From Mesaphorura yosii (lineage: Eukaryota; Arthropoda; Collembola; Poduromorpha; Tullbergiidae): DNA of 64,000 bases. The notes beneath the pieces were generated by a model. That model was not told the origin of the DNA. It made no database searches and saw nothing but the letters and a program-made list of their open reading frames with translations. How positions within the stretch are numbered: the stretch's first letter is position 1; each line of letters opens with the position of its first letter. The stretch lies in the NCBI GenBank assembly GCA_009869945.1, contig WIXG01000039.1, forward strand, positions 124,001 to 188,000. Direction: 5' to 3'. Shown in pieces: positions 1-11,184 of this stretch. The position numbers and the translations under genes are program-made.

Positions 1-874
1 TGTACCCACCTTGGTCAAGGATTTCTGAATCTTCCATATCAAGATTGATGCCGGACGTCATCGAGTTTTTTCTGATGCTTGTGCGTGTACTAATATGAAT
101 GATGACAAGAAGACGTAGCTCCTTCACAGCAACTAAATCTATGAATTCGACCTGGCTCCCAGGAAATTTATATATTGACATATGATGCGACGACAAGCGC
201 TGGTAATGTATTAAATCTATTATCTTACAAGTCAATGCTGCTGCATCGCATCACAGTACCATCACGTCAGCACGGCACTTACGACATGTCTCGGCCATTT
301 ATTCTCGGAACGAACACGAAATATTGATGAGTGCTCCAGAAACGAGTCGCGTCTCGCATGTAATGCAAGCGCGAGACGCGAACACAAAGTGAAGAAGTGC
401 CGTGCACCGTGCAAATGACAGATGAAAGATGGATACCATTAAAACTGGGATGGGATGAGAAATTCATTACATTGCATTCACCATTCACTATTCACGAAGC
501 AGCGTAGCGAGACGAGACGTGGTGACGTTTCTCGATCGGGTCTCAGCTTTCGGGAATTTTTCATATTTTCTTCAAGCCTTCGCGTCGAAATCGAAGACCG
601 AAGATAATATATACATTACGACATTATGGCATTAGGACAAACTTTCTTCGACACTGTGCTTCTGCCTTTTACTTTGCTTTGCCGGCCCTGCAATGCAATG
701 TGATGCTTGACTGCTCTTTTGTATGCACCAGCCTCGATCGTCTTGTCTTCGCCTTCTACCAGAAATGAGAAAACTTATATCGCATATCACCATCACATTT
801 CGGATCAAGTGCGACGGGACACGGGAATGATGCATGATGTAGTAGCCGCAGCCACGCGTAGTGAGTTGAAGCAC

Positions 875-906
875 TGACCACGATCTTATAATAATATTCC
901 AATAAT
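875..906 (+). repeat. Paralogous conserved non-coding block 1, copy A
   Basis: The block reads TGACCACGATC, then TTAT, then AATAATATTCCAATAAT. It matches 22914-22941 at all 28 shared bases; only the TTAT insertion differs. It lies 1.9 kb before exon 2 of beat-like gene A, and its partner lies in intron 1 of gene B. Confidence 0.8.
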
Positions 907-1431
907 GGGGTTCATACATCAAAAACAGGAGCAGGCGCTGAAGTGCGAAGCTTATTATGGAATCCGAGCACATACACCGCCACAGCCACACAAGTCAAGT
1001 GCAGCGCAGTGCTGCAAGACCAGGCAAGGCATGGAAAGTTTGTGCAGTCCAAAAGATCGTCAACATCCACATTCACCCTCTTCGTCGACTCTTCATCTCC
1101 ATCGTCTTTAGATTTAGATTGTGCGTCTTGATAGCAATTCCTATTGCTACTATACGATGTCGATTCAGTTCAGTCCGTCCAAGATTTTGATTCAGTCGTT
1201 CAAGCAATGCAATGTAATTCGGTACAATGTTCAATGCAGTTTTCTGATTTCGATAAAAGCCGGCCGAGAAGATGAAGGCGAAGGAGGCGAAGGTCTACCT
1301 TGATGTATGATGCAGCGAAGGCAAAGACAGCTCGAGCTGTAATTCAAATTGAAGTTCCGGTCTCCTGACTTTCACCCTCCTTTCTTCTTCTCTTCGTCTG
1401 GCCCTCGTCTGAGTTTTCCTTTCCGTCTCCT

Positions 1432-1460
1432 TAATGGAGTCCACTAATCGAATTCGATTT
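1432..1460 (+). repeat. Paralogous conserved non-coding block 2, copy A
   Basis: It shares TAATGGA, then a short diverged gap, then CTAATCGAAT and a final CGA/ATT-rich end with 23401-23428. It is colinear with block 1 but weaker, at about 75-80% identity by eye. Confidence 0.5.
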
Positions 1461-2809
1461 CTACAAATGAAATCGGCCGGCGATCGTTGAACATTGAGCG
1501 TGGACGGCTCGGTAATGTGTTTGTTGATGTTCCAATAATTTCCTCATTTCCCAAATAATGTACCACTTTCAGAATACAAGGCGTTTACGTTTAAACACTT
1601 TGTCTTGGGTCGAGTCGCGTCGTGAGTCGTGCAATGCTCGCTGACGACAGACTTGACGGCCCAGCTGTAATGCCAATGGCTCTTTGGCTCTGCTCGGGTG
1701 ATGTTGACCAATTTATTCCTATGTCACCAGCACCATCACATCACATCAGGCACTAACGCGAAAGGAAAGTGCATCATTACTCACAATGCACAGTAGTCAC
1801 GTCCCATTATACGTCAATTGAATTGGTGGTTTCCTTCCTCGTGCTGCGTGCACGGGGTGGTGCTTTCTGAATAATACATAAATAATAATACAACAAATCC
1901 CCACTTCGACAGTAACGGCGATGCAATGGCCCGATGCTGTCGTGCATCTTTCACAGTCAGCGAGTCAGATTCTAAGAAAATATATTCAGTCACCACTCCT
2001 CCTCTTCTCTTCCGTTTCTGACAGTTGAACTTTATTTTTCTATTCACATTCACACTGGCACGGCACACGCACTTTTGACGACTGACTTGAAAGCACATGC
2101 CACTGGCTTAAATGTCGCGCTGCACTGACTGAAAGTTGACAGAATGATAGCACAGACATACGGAATTTATTATGCTGTGACTTGTTTTGTGCTGCAGTTG
2201 CAGCGCAGCGTAATGTAAATCGCATTTAGTTTTCTTCTGCTTTCAAAAGTCATTCATGTGCATGTGGTTGGTAGTATTTTGCATTCGCTTTCACCAGGAT
2301 TCTTTTCCCTTGCGAGGTTTGGGTTTTACCGCTTCGTTTCTGGATGCTGAGATTCATTTTTACATTGACAGACTGGAAAAAGTGAAATTGAAGTTATCCG
2401 ACATGGATTCAATCAGGCATAAATACTCTCTGCATTCTGCATTATTTAACAATCTCTGTTGAGATGCCCGACCATGAACCGTGATATTAAAATAATCGAA
2501 CCATGTACAAGTATCCCTTCGATTCCTTCAAATTAAATTATCTAATTAGGCTAAGCCAGTCAGCCTTCCGCGACCTGGCTGCATGTTTCCTTCTCCTTGT
2601 CTCAACTAAAAATTATCACTGCCCTTTCGCGTCTCGAACTGTGCGGTCTCATCCTCCTTAAGTATCTGTTATTTTGATTCGGCCTTCTTTGTAGTAATAA
2701 ACCAGAGAAAATTCTAGTTTTGCTGCTGGTTTTTTGCGTGCAATTATTGCCTTCCTGTTTAAAATCTGAACAATCTCCATTAAAATTTTGCTCTTTAATT
2801 TCATTACAG

Positions 2810-5800
2810 GGTCCGACGGCTTGAAGAACGTCTTCCTGGACGCTCCTCGCTACGTGCGTGCTGGTGAAGACATCAACCTGTCTTGTCAGTATGACATTGA
2901 CACGCGGTCGCTGTACGCAGTCAAGTGGTATCGTGGCTCCGACGAATTCGCAAGATACCTTCCAAAAGAGATTCCTCCACAGCAAGTCTTTCCGCAAAAG
3001 GGAATTCATGTCAATGTGAGTTTCGCGTTTCAATTTCGATAATGGAACAAATGAACATTGTTATGGCAAGTAGAAATCATGTCACAAGTCACGACAATCA
3101 TATTTGATTGGCTCTGCATGTATTATTAGTGCGCACTGTCAATTTCCAATTAGATCCGAAATTCACGTGTCATTTTTACCCTGACGTGCATGCATTTTGG
3201 CTGTTGGGACTCAATTTTGGAACGAGCGCTGCAAAAACAAAAGGCAAGAGACGACCAGGCTAAATAAATCAATAACACGACAGCGACAGACATGACCTCA
3301 GGACACAGAGTATATAACACATGTCAAATCTTACCTCAACTCAGCCTCAACATCACCTTCAGCTTCTTTCTTGAAAACAACTTTTTCCAAAGAAAGTCCC
3401 ACGCCACCGTCAAAGTGTTTGCATCAAAGAGAGCAACTGATTAGGGAATAATATAAAAACAAAACATAAGAATCGACTTACAAAACAATAACACGACTTA
3501 CGCGACGGAGACTGAGACGAGTCGGGCCAAGACAGTAGAGAAGGTCTTCAAATCCCTTCCAGAAATAAAAGAATTAGTGCTCTGCACTTTTTGCACACTG
3601 CTTTTGGAGAATCGCTGTCCCAGTTGCAGTGCAGTCCCATTGCTTACATCTTTCTCGTCTCTTCTTGTATCTTGTATCAACGCAGTACGAGTAAAAAGAT
3701 CGCCTTGAAGGATTAAACTAGAGAAAGAAAGAAACTTAAGCCAGACAATTGCAAAGCGAAGGAACAAATGCCAAAACACGGCACAAGAGACATGCTGGGT
3801 CAAGCCATGCCAAGTTATCATTTATTTAAGAGCCTGCACTGTGTCAGTTGCCAATAATATTTTTAAAAACTACAGCTAATTTTGATTACAAATTAGGATT
3901 ACGACTTGGGACGAGGCGCAGGCAGGCGCGCAGACTGTCACAGAATTTGAGTCCATGCCAAAGCTGTCCAAGTCAAAGCGTCGATCACCTGCCAAATTTG
4001 GGTCACAACATGCTTGAGCTTTGACTTGACTCCAGTACCAAAAACAGTCCAAGTATTTGGACAGGGTAAAGGCTGATAATCCATTAGCTGACTTGACTTG
4101 AGTATTAGTCTGGGCTCACAAACAATCTATTGATTGAATTTAAAATTTCATGAGCTTCTGCCCATTAACTGTGTGCTGTAAAGAAAAGAGCAAGCATTAA
4201 ACAGTAAAGCAAAAGGCACGCGTGAGCGTGAGATGGGAAATTAAGAGCAGATAAATGCTCTCCATAAAAGTTCAGGATTGAAGGAGCAATTCACCTACTT
4301 AAAAGCGTGTTGCAGTGTTTCTCGGCTACGTAAACATCGCGTTTCTAGCGCTTAAGTACGTGTAGTACATAATCGATTATGTATTATGCAGAAAAGCGTA
4401 ATGTAATGGCAGTAATGGGTTCAGGGCTCTCATTTTAACGAATGGCAAACGCGAATCGTGAAAGGCTGAAACAGAAGCAAATGAAAAGCAAAAGAAAGAA
4501 AGGATGAGCAAAGGAAATGCAAAAAGTCTTTGATAAGGATTTATTGATCAATTAAAAAGAAAACATGAAACGCAGAGCGGAACGAGACGAAAAGATCCGC
4601 TTTCTTTGCTTTCGCGCTCGCATTCGCATTCCATTCAAATGTTAAATGATAATTCGTCTGGAGTCTGCTTTTGGCTCTTACTGTATCAGCGGCAGTTATG
4701 TCAGTGACAGTGAAAGTAATCTTCTTTTTGTCTCTTTATTTTTAACCTTCTTAACATATTTCGACTTGCACATGGTACTTATGGTCACCTTTAACTTGTC
4801 TCCTACACGCTTCTGGCGTGTTCAGCAGCAGCAGCTTCGCTGTCAAGCTTCACATGCTTCCTTTTGCTTTCGTTTTCCTGTTTCATGTCTTTTGCCCATC
4901 ATTAAGCTTCTGCAGAGTTGAGCTGAGAGTTGGTCGGTCGTATTTAGCACGCATTTACTATTCGAATGTCTTCGGCGTAGCGACTATTTTGGTGTCACAT
5001 TTCTGTTTCTAGTTTCGACTGCACGATGTGCGTAGTGTAATGCGTGTTTGCCCTACGCCCGCCAAGGTTCTTGGCAGTGGTTCACAAAGAATTAGACCAA
5101 ACGGAGATAAATACAGTCTCTAAGGCGGACCCGGATCGGGTTTATACTGCTGTACGCGTTTATTGAGCGGTGGGCAGTGTCAGAATATTTGCTCTGAGGG
5201 GTGTTTCTCGGACGGAAGTAGGTTAAAGACTGAGATAAATCCGAGTCCGAGCCTAGGAAAAGTACGCCAGCCCTGACGCATGACGGTGTGACGCCTGAGC
5301 TGCTAAATTATGCTCACTTTTGTATTTCCATTTGCAGGTCACCCAGTTAACAGAACATCAAATTGTCTTAACGAATGTGACCCAAGAAAGCTCTGGCACG
5401 TACAAGTGTGTGGTGTCCGCAGAAACTACATTCAAAACCCTTTCTGATGAGCAGGAGGTGACTGTCATAAGTAAGTTCGTTGCCGTATTTAACAAGATTC
5501 GTCAAATTCTTTAGTACTTAACGCATTTACATAACATTTTACACTTCCATAAGTTGTTGGACACGAGAGCCCGAAATTATTCGTGGATCAGCTGGATTAC
5601 AGTCCCGGAGACGAGGCGACAGCCAATTGCAGCATCGAGCGAACTTCCCCTCCAGTTAATATCACGTGGTTCATCGATAATTTAAAAGTAAGTCGTGTAA
5701 ACTGTGAGCTCTTTTCTTACGTAATTACCGGTAAAAATACAGCAATAAAAGTCTGTTGTCAATATTTCAGATTCCAGTCTCAAAGTCTCGCACGTTCCTA

Positions 5801-6837
5801 AAACCCGAGTCAAACCACTCGGAAATCATCACCTCGATCTCAATCCTGTCCTTTCCGCTCCCGGAGTCCTCCAGCTACGTACGACTGAAATGCACTGGAC
5901 AACTTTACAGTGTGTACGATATGAGCTCAGAAATGACGATCCCGCTCCGACCGAGAAGGGTGTCCATGATGAGTACGAGCAATACGCTCGCGAAGCAGCG
6001 GTACAATGGCACAGGAAGAGGTAAGAGAAAGCAGACCTTCTGTTTACACCATTAAAACCCGCGTTCTATAGTGCTTACTTTAATATCGAGGTATTAAAAT
6101 AGTTTATAAAATTCACGCATCGCACAGTTTATGATTCTTACTTGCCAGATGCCAGTGTGAATTGTGAATTTATTACGAGTTTGAATGAAAGAGGAAAGGA
6201 GAGGAGAAAGATTTAAATAATCTTGAATTATCCCACGCGATTCAGTGCAGTGTACGCGTGCCGCGGCGGATTTCACGCCCCGCTGACAGAAGCGAGAAAG
6301 ATGAGATTTTACCCGTGAAAGGTGAAAATCAGGAATCAGCGTGTGGTGAAACCAAAAGGGAAATATTAAAGTTCGCTCGCTCATCATCATGAAATTGAAG
6401 AATGTGGTTGATAGCGCGTACGGCGTACTTTCACCACACCAGCTTTTTTGTTACTAAACTCGTCATCATAAAATTTTTTACGACTCTCGTGTGAGTAATC
6501 CACGTGCACTCGGCTCAACGAGAACATACGCGACCCGCTACTGACGACCTGCGTGCATGTACAATGCAATTTCACCTTTCACATCTTCATGACACTTGTA
6601 AAGTTATGCACAAAAAGTTCACTTCAAGACAGGCATTAAGCAACTGACATCTTTTTTCAAGCTGTAGCTGATTCATTGAATTTTTAACTTCGATTTTGTT
6701 CTTGTCATTCAGGTGGGGCTCAACAATTAACTACAAGGCGCTGTTGGATTTCGCTGGCCGCAGCTTCGATTTCGGCTTCCATCTTCACATTTCTACTTGT
6801 GTTCGATATCTCAGCAGTTCGACTTCATCCCCTGTAG
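2810..6837 (+). CDS. Beaten-path (Beat) family immunoglobulin protein, copy A; exons 2-6, 5' exon missing
   Basis: Five exons are visible: 2810-3015, 5338-5470, 5554-5687, 5771-6020 and 6713-6837 (TAG stop at 6835-6837). Every junction has GT/AG signals and compatible phases. Exons 2 and 3 form the first immunoglobulin domain, with cysteines in NLSCQYD and TYKCVVSA, the Beat-typical VKWYRG stretch and the YLPKE/QVF region. Exons 4 and 5 form the second domain, with cysteines in TANCSIE and RLKCTGQ. Several N-glycosylation sequons are present (NLS, NVT, NIT, NHS, NGT). The last exon encodes a hydrophobic C-terminal stretch of about 18 residues and almost no cytoplasmic tail, which suggests a GPI or membrane anchor. 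Family knowledge: Beat proteins are neuronal ligands of Sidestep-family receptors in axon guidance. The signal-peptide exon, which must end in phase 1, was not found. Copy B lies 20 kb downstream. Confidence 0.9.
4366..4383. repeat. 18-bp perfect palindrome in beat-like gene A intron 2
   Basis: TACATAATCGATTATGTA equals its own reverse complement. The core ATCGAT resembles Onecut- or DREF-type binding sites, but that is inference. It lies 148 bp before conserved block 3. Confidence 0.6.
4531..4556 (+). repeat. Paralogous conserved non-coding block 3, copy A (26-bp exact match)
   Basis: Twenty-six bases beginning TGATAAGGATTTATTG are identical to 25935-25960. Both copies are in intron 2 of their beat-like gene. 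The block holds the 10-bp palindrome ATTGATCAAT, an overlapping TTATTGAT (Onecut-like) and CAATTA (homeodomain-like). A role as an intronic enhancer is inferred. Confidence 0.85.
6459..6475 (+). repeat. Paralogous conserved non-coding block 4, copy A
   Basis: CTCGTCATCATAAAATT is identical to 30254-30270. Both copies lie in intron 5 of their beat-like gene. It is followed in A by ACTCTCGTGTGAGT and in B by a related GAGTCTCACGAGAGT. Confidence 0.7.
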
Positions 6838-7867
6838 TCAATCTGCTGAATTCTTACGCAAATGTGTCAGATTACTAATAATTTCCTATCATTTATCCGA
6901 TTCATCTTCCTTTCTCATTTATTATTAGGTTAAACTGCGACAATGCAAATATGATGTCGAAAGTCGAATGCAATTAAGATAAGAATAAGAATGTGCATGA
7001 ATAAAGACACAAATAATTTCCAGCGTACTCGTTCTTCTCGGATTTCTCGACCCTTCAGCGTATTCATTGGCCTATTCAAAAAGCTATCTTCATCCGGCAG
7101 AGTCTTCGTCTTCAGAGAGATCTTCAGTGGAGTCGAGCTGCTCATACTGTAAACTCGTAAACTGTGTATCTGAGCTTTGAATACAAAGAACAGCCAACCT
7201 CGCCTTGTCTTGCCAAGTGATGCACTACGCTGGAGATAAACCGGAAAAGTTTAGGTCATTGTTTACACATCGTAAGGCCAAAATTCCATTCATGAGCCAA
7301 ATTAACTGCCGGCGCCGTCACCAACTTTGCGACGCATCTTCGCAATGCCTTTGTTTACTACTTCAGAGCTGAATCCGATCAAGTCAGAATTCATTGTTTC
7401 TAGTTTTAGTGTTTCAGGCCAGGGCAAGGTCTACAACCCGGTGATAGCAATAAAATATCACGTTGGCTCCTTAATTTATTGGCACTTACAGGCCCCATTG
7501 TTTTTGTGCGTGGTGCCTGGATCCAGTAAATTAGTTTCTAAATCACAACCCCAAGCCGACGCTGAAGCACCGTACAGCATTGCAATCAGGCAAAAATACC
7601 TTTCCTGTCTTGCCTGGCTTGAAACTCTTACTAATCTCACTTCCTTCAACATTTCAGAATAGAAAATGAATTATGTCTTTGTCATTTATGAATATGCATG
7701 CGTATCAACACAAGCACAGCGCCAATGCACGTAGAACAGCGCGCAGTTCACAGTCGTCGTGGTCCGTGGTGGTTCACCGTGGTATATGAACTTATTTCCA
7801 GGAGAGTACAGTGCTGTGCGTATATCTGCTGTGTTGCTGTGCTCTAGACTCATTCTCTCCTTCTACA

Positions 7868-7927
7868 TGAATAAATTACAAGATTATTCCCTTCTGACAT
7901 TAATTACTTCCTTCAAAATAGATTAAG
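7868..7927 (+). repeat. Paralogous conserved non-coding block 5, copy A
   Basis: Sixty bases align with 32028-32085 at about 50 of 58 positions with one 2-nt gap. Shared runs include TGAATAAATTAC, TATTCCC, TTAATTAC, TCCTTCAA and GATTAAG. It lies 1.0 kb past the beat-like gene A stop; its partner is 1.3 kb past the gene B stop. Confidence 0.85.
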
Positions 7928-9151
7928 AGCTTCGGAAAGATAACGAAAGTTTCGCAGAATTCATTCAACGTGCTACTCGTGCGTGGGCTTGCTGTGACTG
8001 CAATGAAGTGTACTTCGGAGAAAGCACGCATAATCAAGAGAGAGTGAAAGGAAAATGAATAAAATGTGAATCCAACCAGAAATTTTTTGGTGCCTTACCT
8101 TAATTTATGAATTCTTATTGTTACTTGCTAGTTCTTAAGACCTGGCCCCTCTGGTTATTGGACTAGAGGCTAAAAGACGATGAGAAGCATACCCCCTTTC
8201 AGGAATCAAAAAGCATTGAACGAGGGAAATTGGTAAATTAGATAATGAAATGAATAATTCGTAACTTAACTGCAGTTCAAATAGCTAGTTTATGCACATA
8301 CTAAAACCGTAGGTTTTTAAAGTCGTTCACTTTGGCTACGAGCTAGACACACTAGTCTACTTTCCCAAACTTGATAACTGCACTTAGTATTTTGAAGATC
8401 ACAAACGGCGGGTATAGTTTCCTGATTTGTGTACTTTAACATTGCACGCTTTTTACAGCTTTAAGAATTCCACAAATTCTTCCGGTCGCCATCACTCCAA
8501 GTCCTACCCATCCAAATCTGAGCCTCAGGTGACTAAAATTTCAATTGAGAAGCTCCACTCTCGTCCGTTCCATTAAAAATACAGCTCACCACAGAATCGT
8601 CATTGCCCATTGAATCGGAAGATTTTAACGAAGGGTGGTTGTGGTTGTACTTCACAAAGTGTAGAGTGAAAACTTGCATTGCTTTCGTGAATAAAAAACG
8701 CCAAACCAAATGCAAACGCGTACGAATGTTTTTAGAATTGCTGAATGGTGTACTGGGGTTTTCAAAAGGATTGGATTTTTAGCTTGGAGCATGGTTGACG
8801 TTGCTGTTATAACACATAAACATTCGTCGATACTTAAAAATCCAAAGCAAGACGTCTTGGCGGCATGATTCACCCTTATATTTTGCATTGCGGTTGGTGG
8901 CAGTATTTCGTAATCGTAATTGAAAGGGTTCTGGTCTCTGGTACAATTTTGTGTGATATTTGTACATGAAACGGAAGAAAGGTAAAGGATTCAATTTCAC
9001 TTTTCAGTTCAGTTCGCTGCATACACATTCGCATTCGAGGTTGATAATCATGACAAGACAACGACTGTCTCTGACGACGACGACGGCGGCGGTGACTGCC
9101 TGGATCTCGCATCTCATTCTAGGCTCGCTCGCTCTGGCTCTCGTTTCTGGT

Positions 9152-9180
9152 TGTGATTTGACATTGAATTATGATTACAG
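9152..9180 (+). repeat. Paralogous conserved non-coding block 6, copy A
   Basis: It shares GTGATTTGACATTG followed by TGATTACA with 32966-32990, with small gaps. It is colinear between blocks 5 and 7. Evidence is weaker than for its neighbours because the block is short and gapped. Confidence 0.45.
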
Positions 9181-9814
9181 ATGTAAAATGAGAAATTCAT
9201 GATAATGTACAACTCAAAATCAAAGTGGAAGCTCAGGATTGCTCTGGAGAAGTATGCCTGCCTAAAGTAAATTTGAGAGAAGTGAATCATAATAATCATG
9301 AAGACGAGGATACCTTCTCATTTCTGGCATAATAACATGGCAGACAGGGAAACAGCAAACAAGCTGTGCATGAGTAAATTTTTTGATGTATGAGTTATGA
9401 AAGTGACAGTTGAATTGAACACATGACAAATGTTGCCATTATCATCTTTCTCTTCTCTCTGCGCTACTCTACTCGCATGTTCGTGCTCTTGTCTGCTCTT
9501 TGTTATATCATTTAGCAGCGAGCAGTGCTGCTTTCATTTCAGGCATGGCAAGTGCTTTCTTCAGGTAGGCATTAACAGAGCCATCGAGCCGAGTCTTACA
9601 TTCCGTGAACTTGTGAACCTGATTGAGGGACAGCCAGGCAGGCGGTAGAAACACGAGACGACGAGATGATACATCTTTTCTGATTTCTTATGTTCTGTTC
9701 TGCTCTGCTTAAAGTGTAATTCAATTTTGACAGAGACAAGAATGAAACTATTACGCAACTTAGATTTACCGTTTACACTATTAGAAATGTGTCAGTAACA
9801 CCACATGGGCCAGA

Positions 9815-9834
9815 GAATGAATGAATGAATGAAT
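9815..9834. repeat. (GAAT)5 microsatellite
   Basis: Five perfect GAAT units in tandem. Confidence 0.85.
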
Positions 9835-11152
9835 TCGACCAGCACAGTAAAAGCAAATATGTTAAATAGGAGTACTATGACCTAACCTGGATTGTCTGAT
9901 TGTTAATTGTTAATTAATGATTAGTGGCTGCTTGTGGTGATTTTATCAAGCTATGTGATAAACACGGCCCAAATAGCACGGGACATGCTTGTAGGTTGAA
10001 TTCACCATGTCTTTCTACACTAACGTGATAGTTTTCTTGGTGTATGAAATGAAAATGAAAATGTTTGAAGCGACGTTTTGTAGAACCGCATCGGGTCTCA
10101 TATCCTTTGCTAATTGTTAGCTTTCAGTCATTGGACAAGTCGTTTAATTAAGCGCACAATTCTAAACTTGAGTTCAAAATACAAGTGAGTCAATGACAAG
10201 CGATTCGAGCGAATAAGTGATAAGTGCGAATTACAAGGACGACCTGAGACCGAAGCATCCCTGCCAAACACTAGTGCCTGTGTAGTCGAGTGATTTCTAA
10301 CTGCAACCGATATTAGCAAAGTGAGTGTGAATTTGACTTTGTGACGGCAGTGGAGTGGCCCAAGCTGGTGTTGCTCCTGCGCAGGTGTCTGCAGACAATT
10401 TAATATGAATTATGAGATACTTAAGTTGGTAACTTTATTTTTTAAACTGGCGCTGATGTGGATATAATACATTATTAATCGCAGCGCAGTATGGAGTGTG
10501 GGACACGTAGCACAGAGAAAAGGCAGCGCAGCGGAGGCGGCGGACGGCAGGAGCAGAAGAAAGGCAATTGTAAATAATTTATGACAAACTACGGAATACG
10601 TAATAATTGATATCAAAAGCACATTATGGCGGCCTAATCTCTTTCTTTGCACAGGGCACGGCAGAGAAGCAGTGACAGCGGCAGCATAATTGTCAACCTA
10701 CTTAAGCACCAGCACCTGTACACTCTTGCACGCACTGCATCGCTGTCAACTTTCGCCTTAACTAAGATTAGTCGCCTTCGCTAATTCTGCCGTGGCCTCC
10801 TTTCCGCTCCTCTTCTTTTCCACGCAAAGGAGCTTCGGAATGAAATATGTGCTGTGCCGTCCTCCTCAATTAAATTAAAGCTCCTAAACTCCAGCGTAAC
10901 GCAACATATTTTATGCAAATTTCATTCGAGTCTCTTCAACCTTGATGAGTTCGCATAAATTCTGCAAACTTCTTCCCAGCGCAGCGCAAAGCAGAGCTTT
11001 GGAGTAGTTGGAAAGTATTTGTCATGTTGCATGTAAAGGGAATTATTTCAAAGAGCTGGATTTGGCCGGCCGATTTGAACGAGATCGCCGACGCCTTTCA
11101 TTCCTGCGATTGCGAAAGCCGTGCGTGGAGGAAAACTTTTATTTTTTATTGT

Positions 11153-11184
11153 TGACAGTAAATTAAAAGATAATGTATGGGGCG
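11153..11184 (+). repeat. Paralogous conserved non-coding block 7, copy A
   Basis: Thirty-two bases match 34152-34183 at 29 positions without gaps, beginning TGACAGTAAATTAAA. It lies 4.3 kb past the beat-like gene A stop. Confidence 0.8.

Larger units (their letters stand above)
1..2809. other. Non-coding stretch 5' of beat-like gene A exon 2, probably its intron 1
   Basis: No convincing exon was found here. Two blocks in this stretch (875-906 and 1432-1460) have counterparts just before exon 2 of beat-like gene B. One of those counterparts lies inside gene B's intron 1, so much of this stretch is probably intron 1 of gene A. A phase-1 signal-peptide exon like the one in gene B was looked for and not identified. 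All open frames are short and unsupported. Confidence 0.5.

Noticed and set aside
1621-1706. Possible signal-peptide exon for beat-like gene A (ATG at 1676, MALWLCSG, phase 1 before a GTGATG donor)
   Set aside because: The hydrophobic stretch is too short for a signal peptide, the donor is weak, and the upstream in-frame extension is charged.
7327-7662. 111-codon open frame on + between beat-like gene A and its downstream conserved block
   Set aside because: It has no counterpart downstream of beat-like gene B and no recognisable motif.
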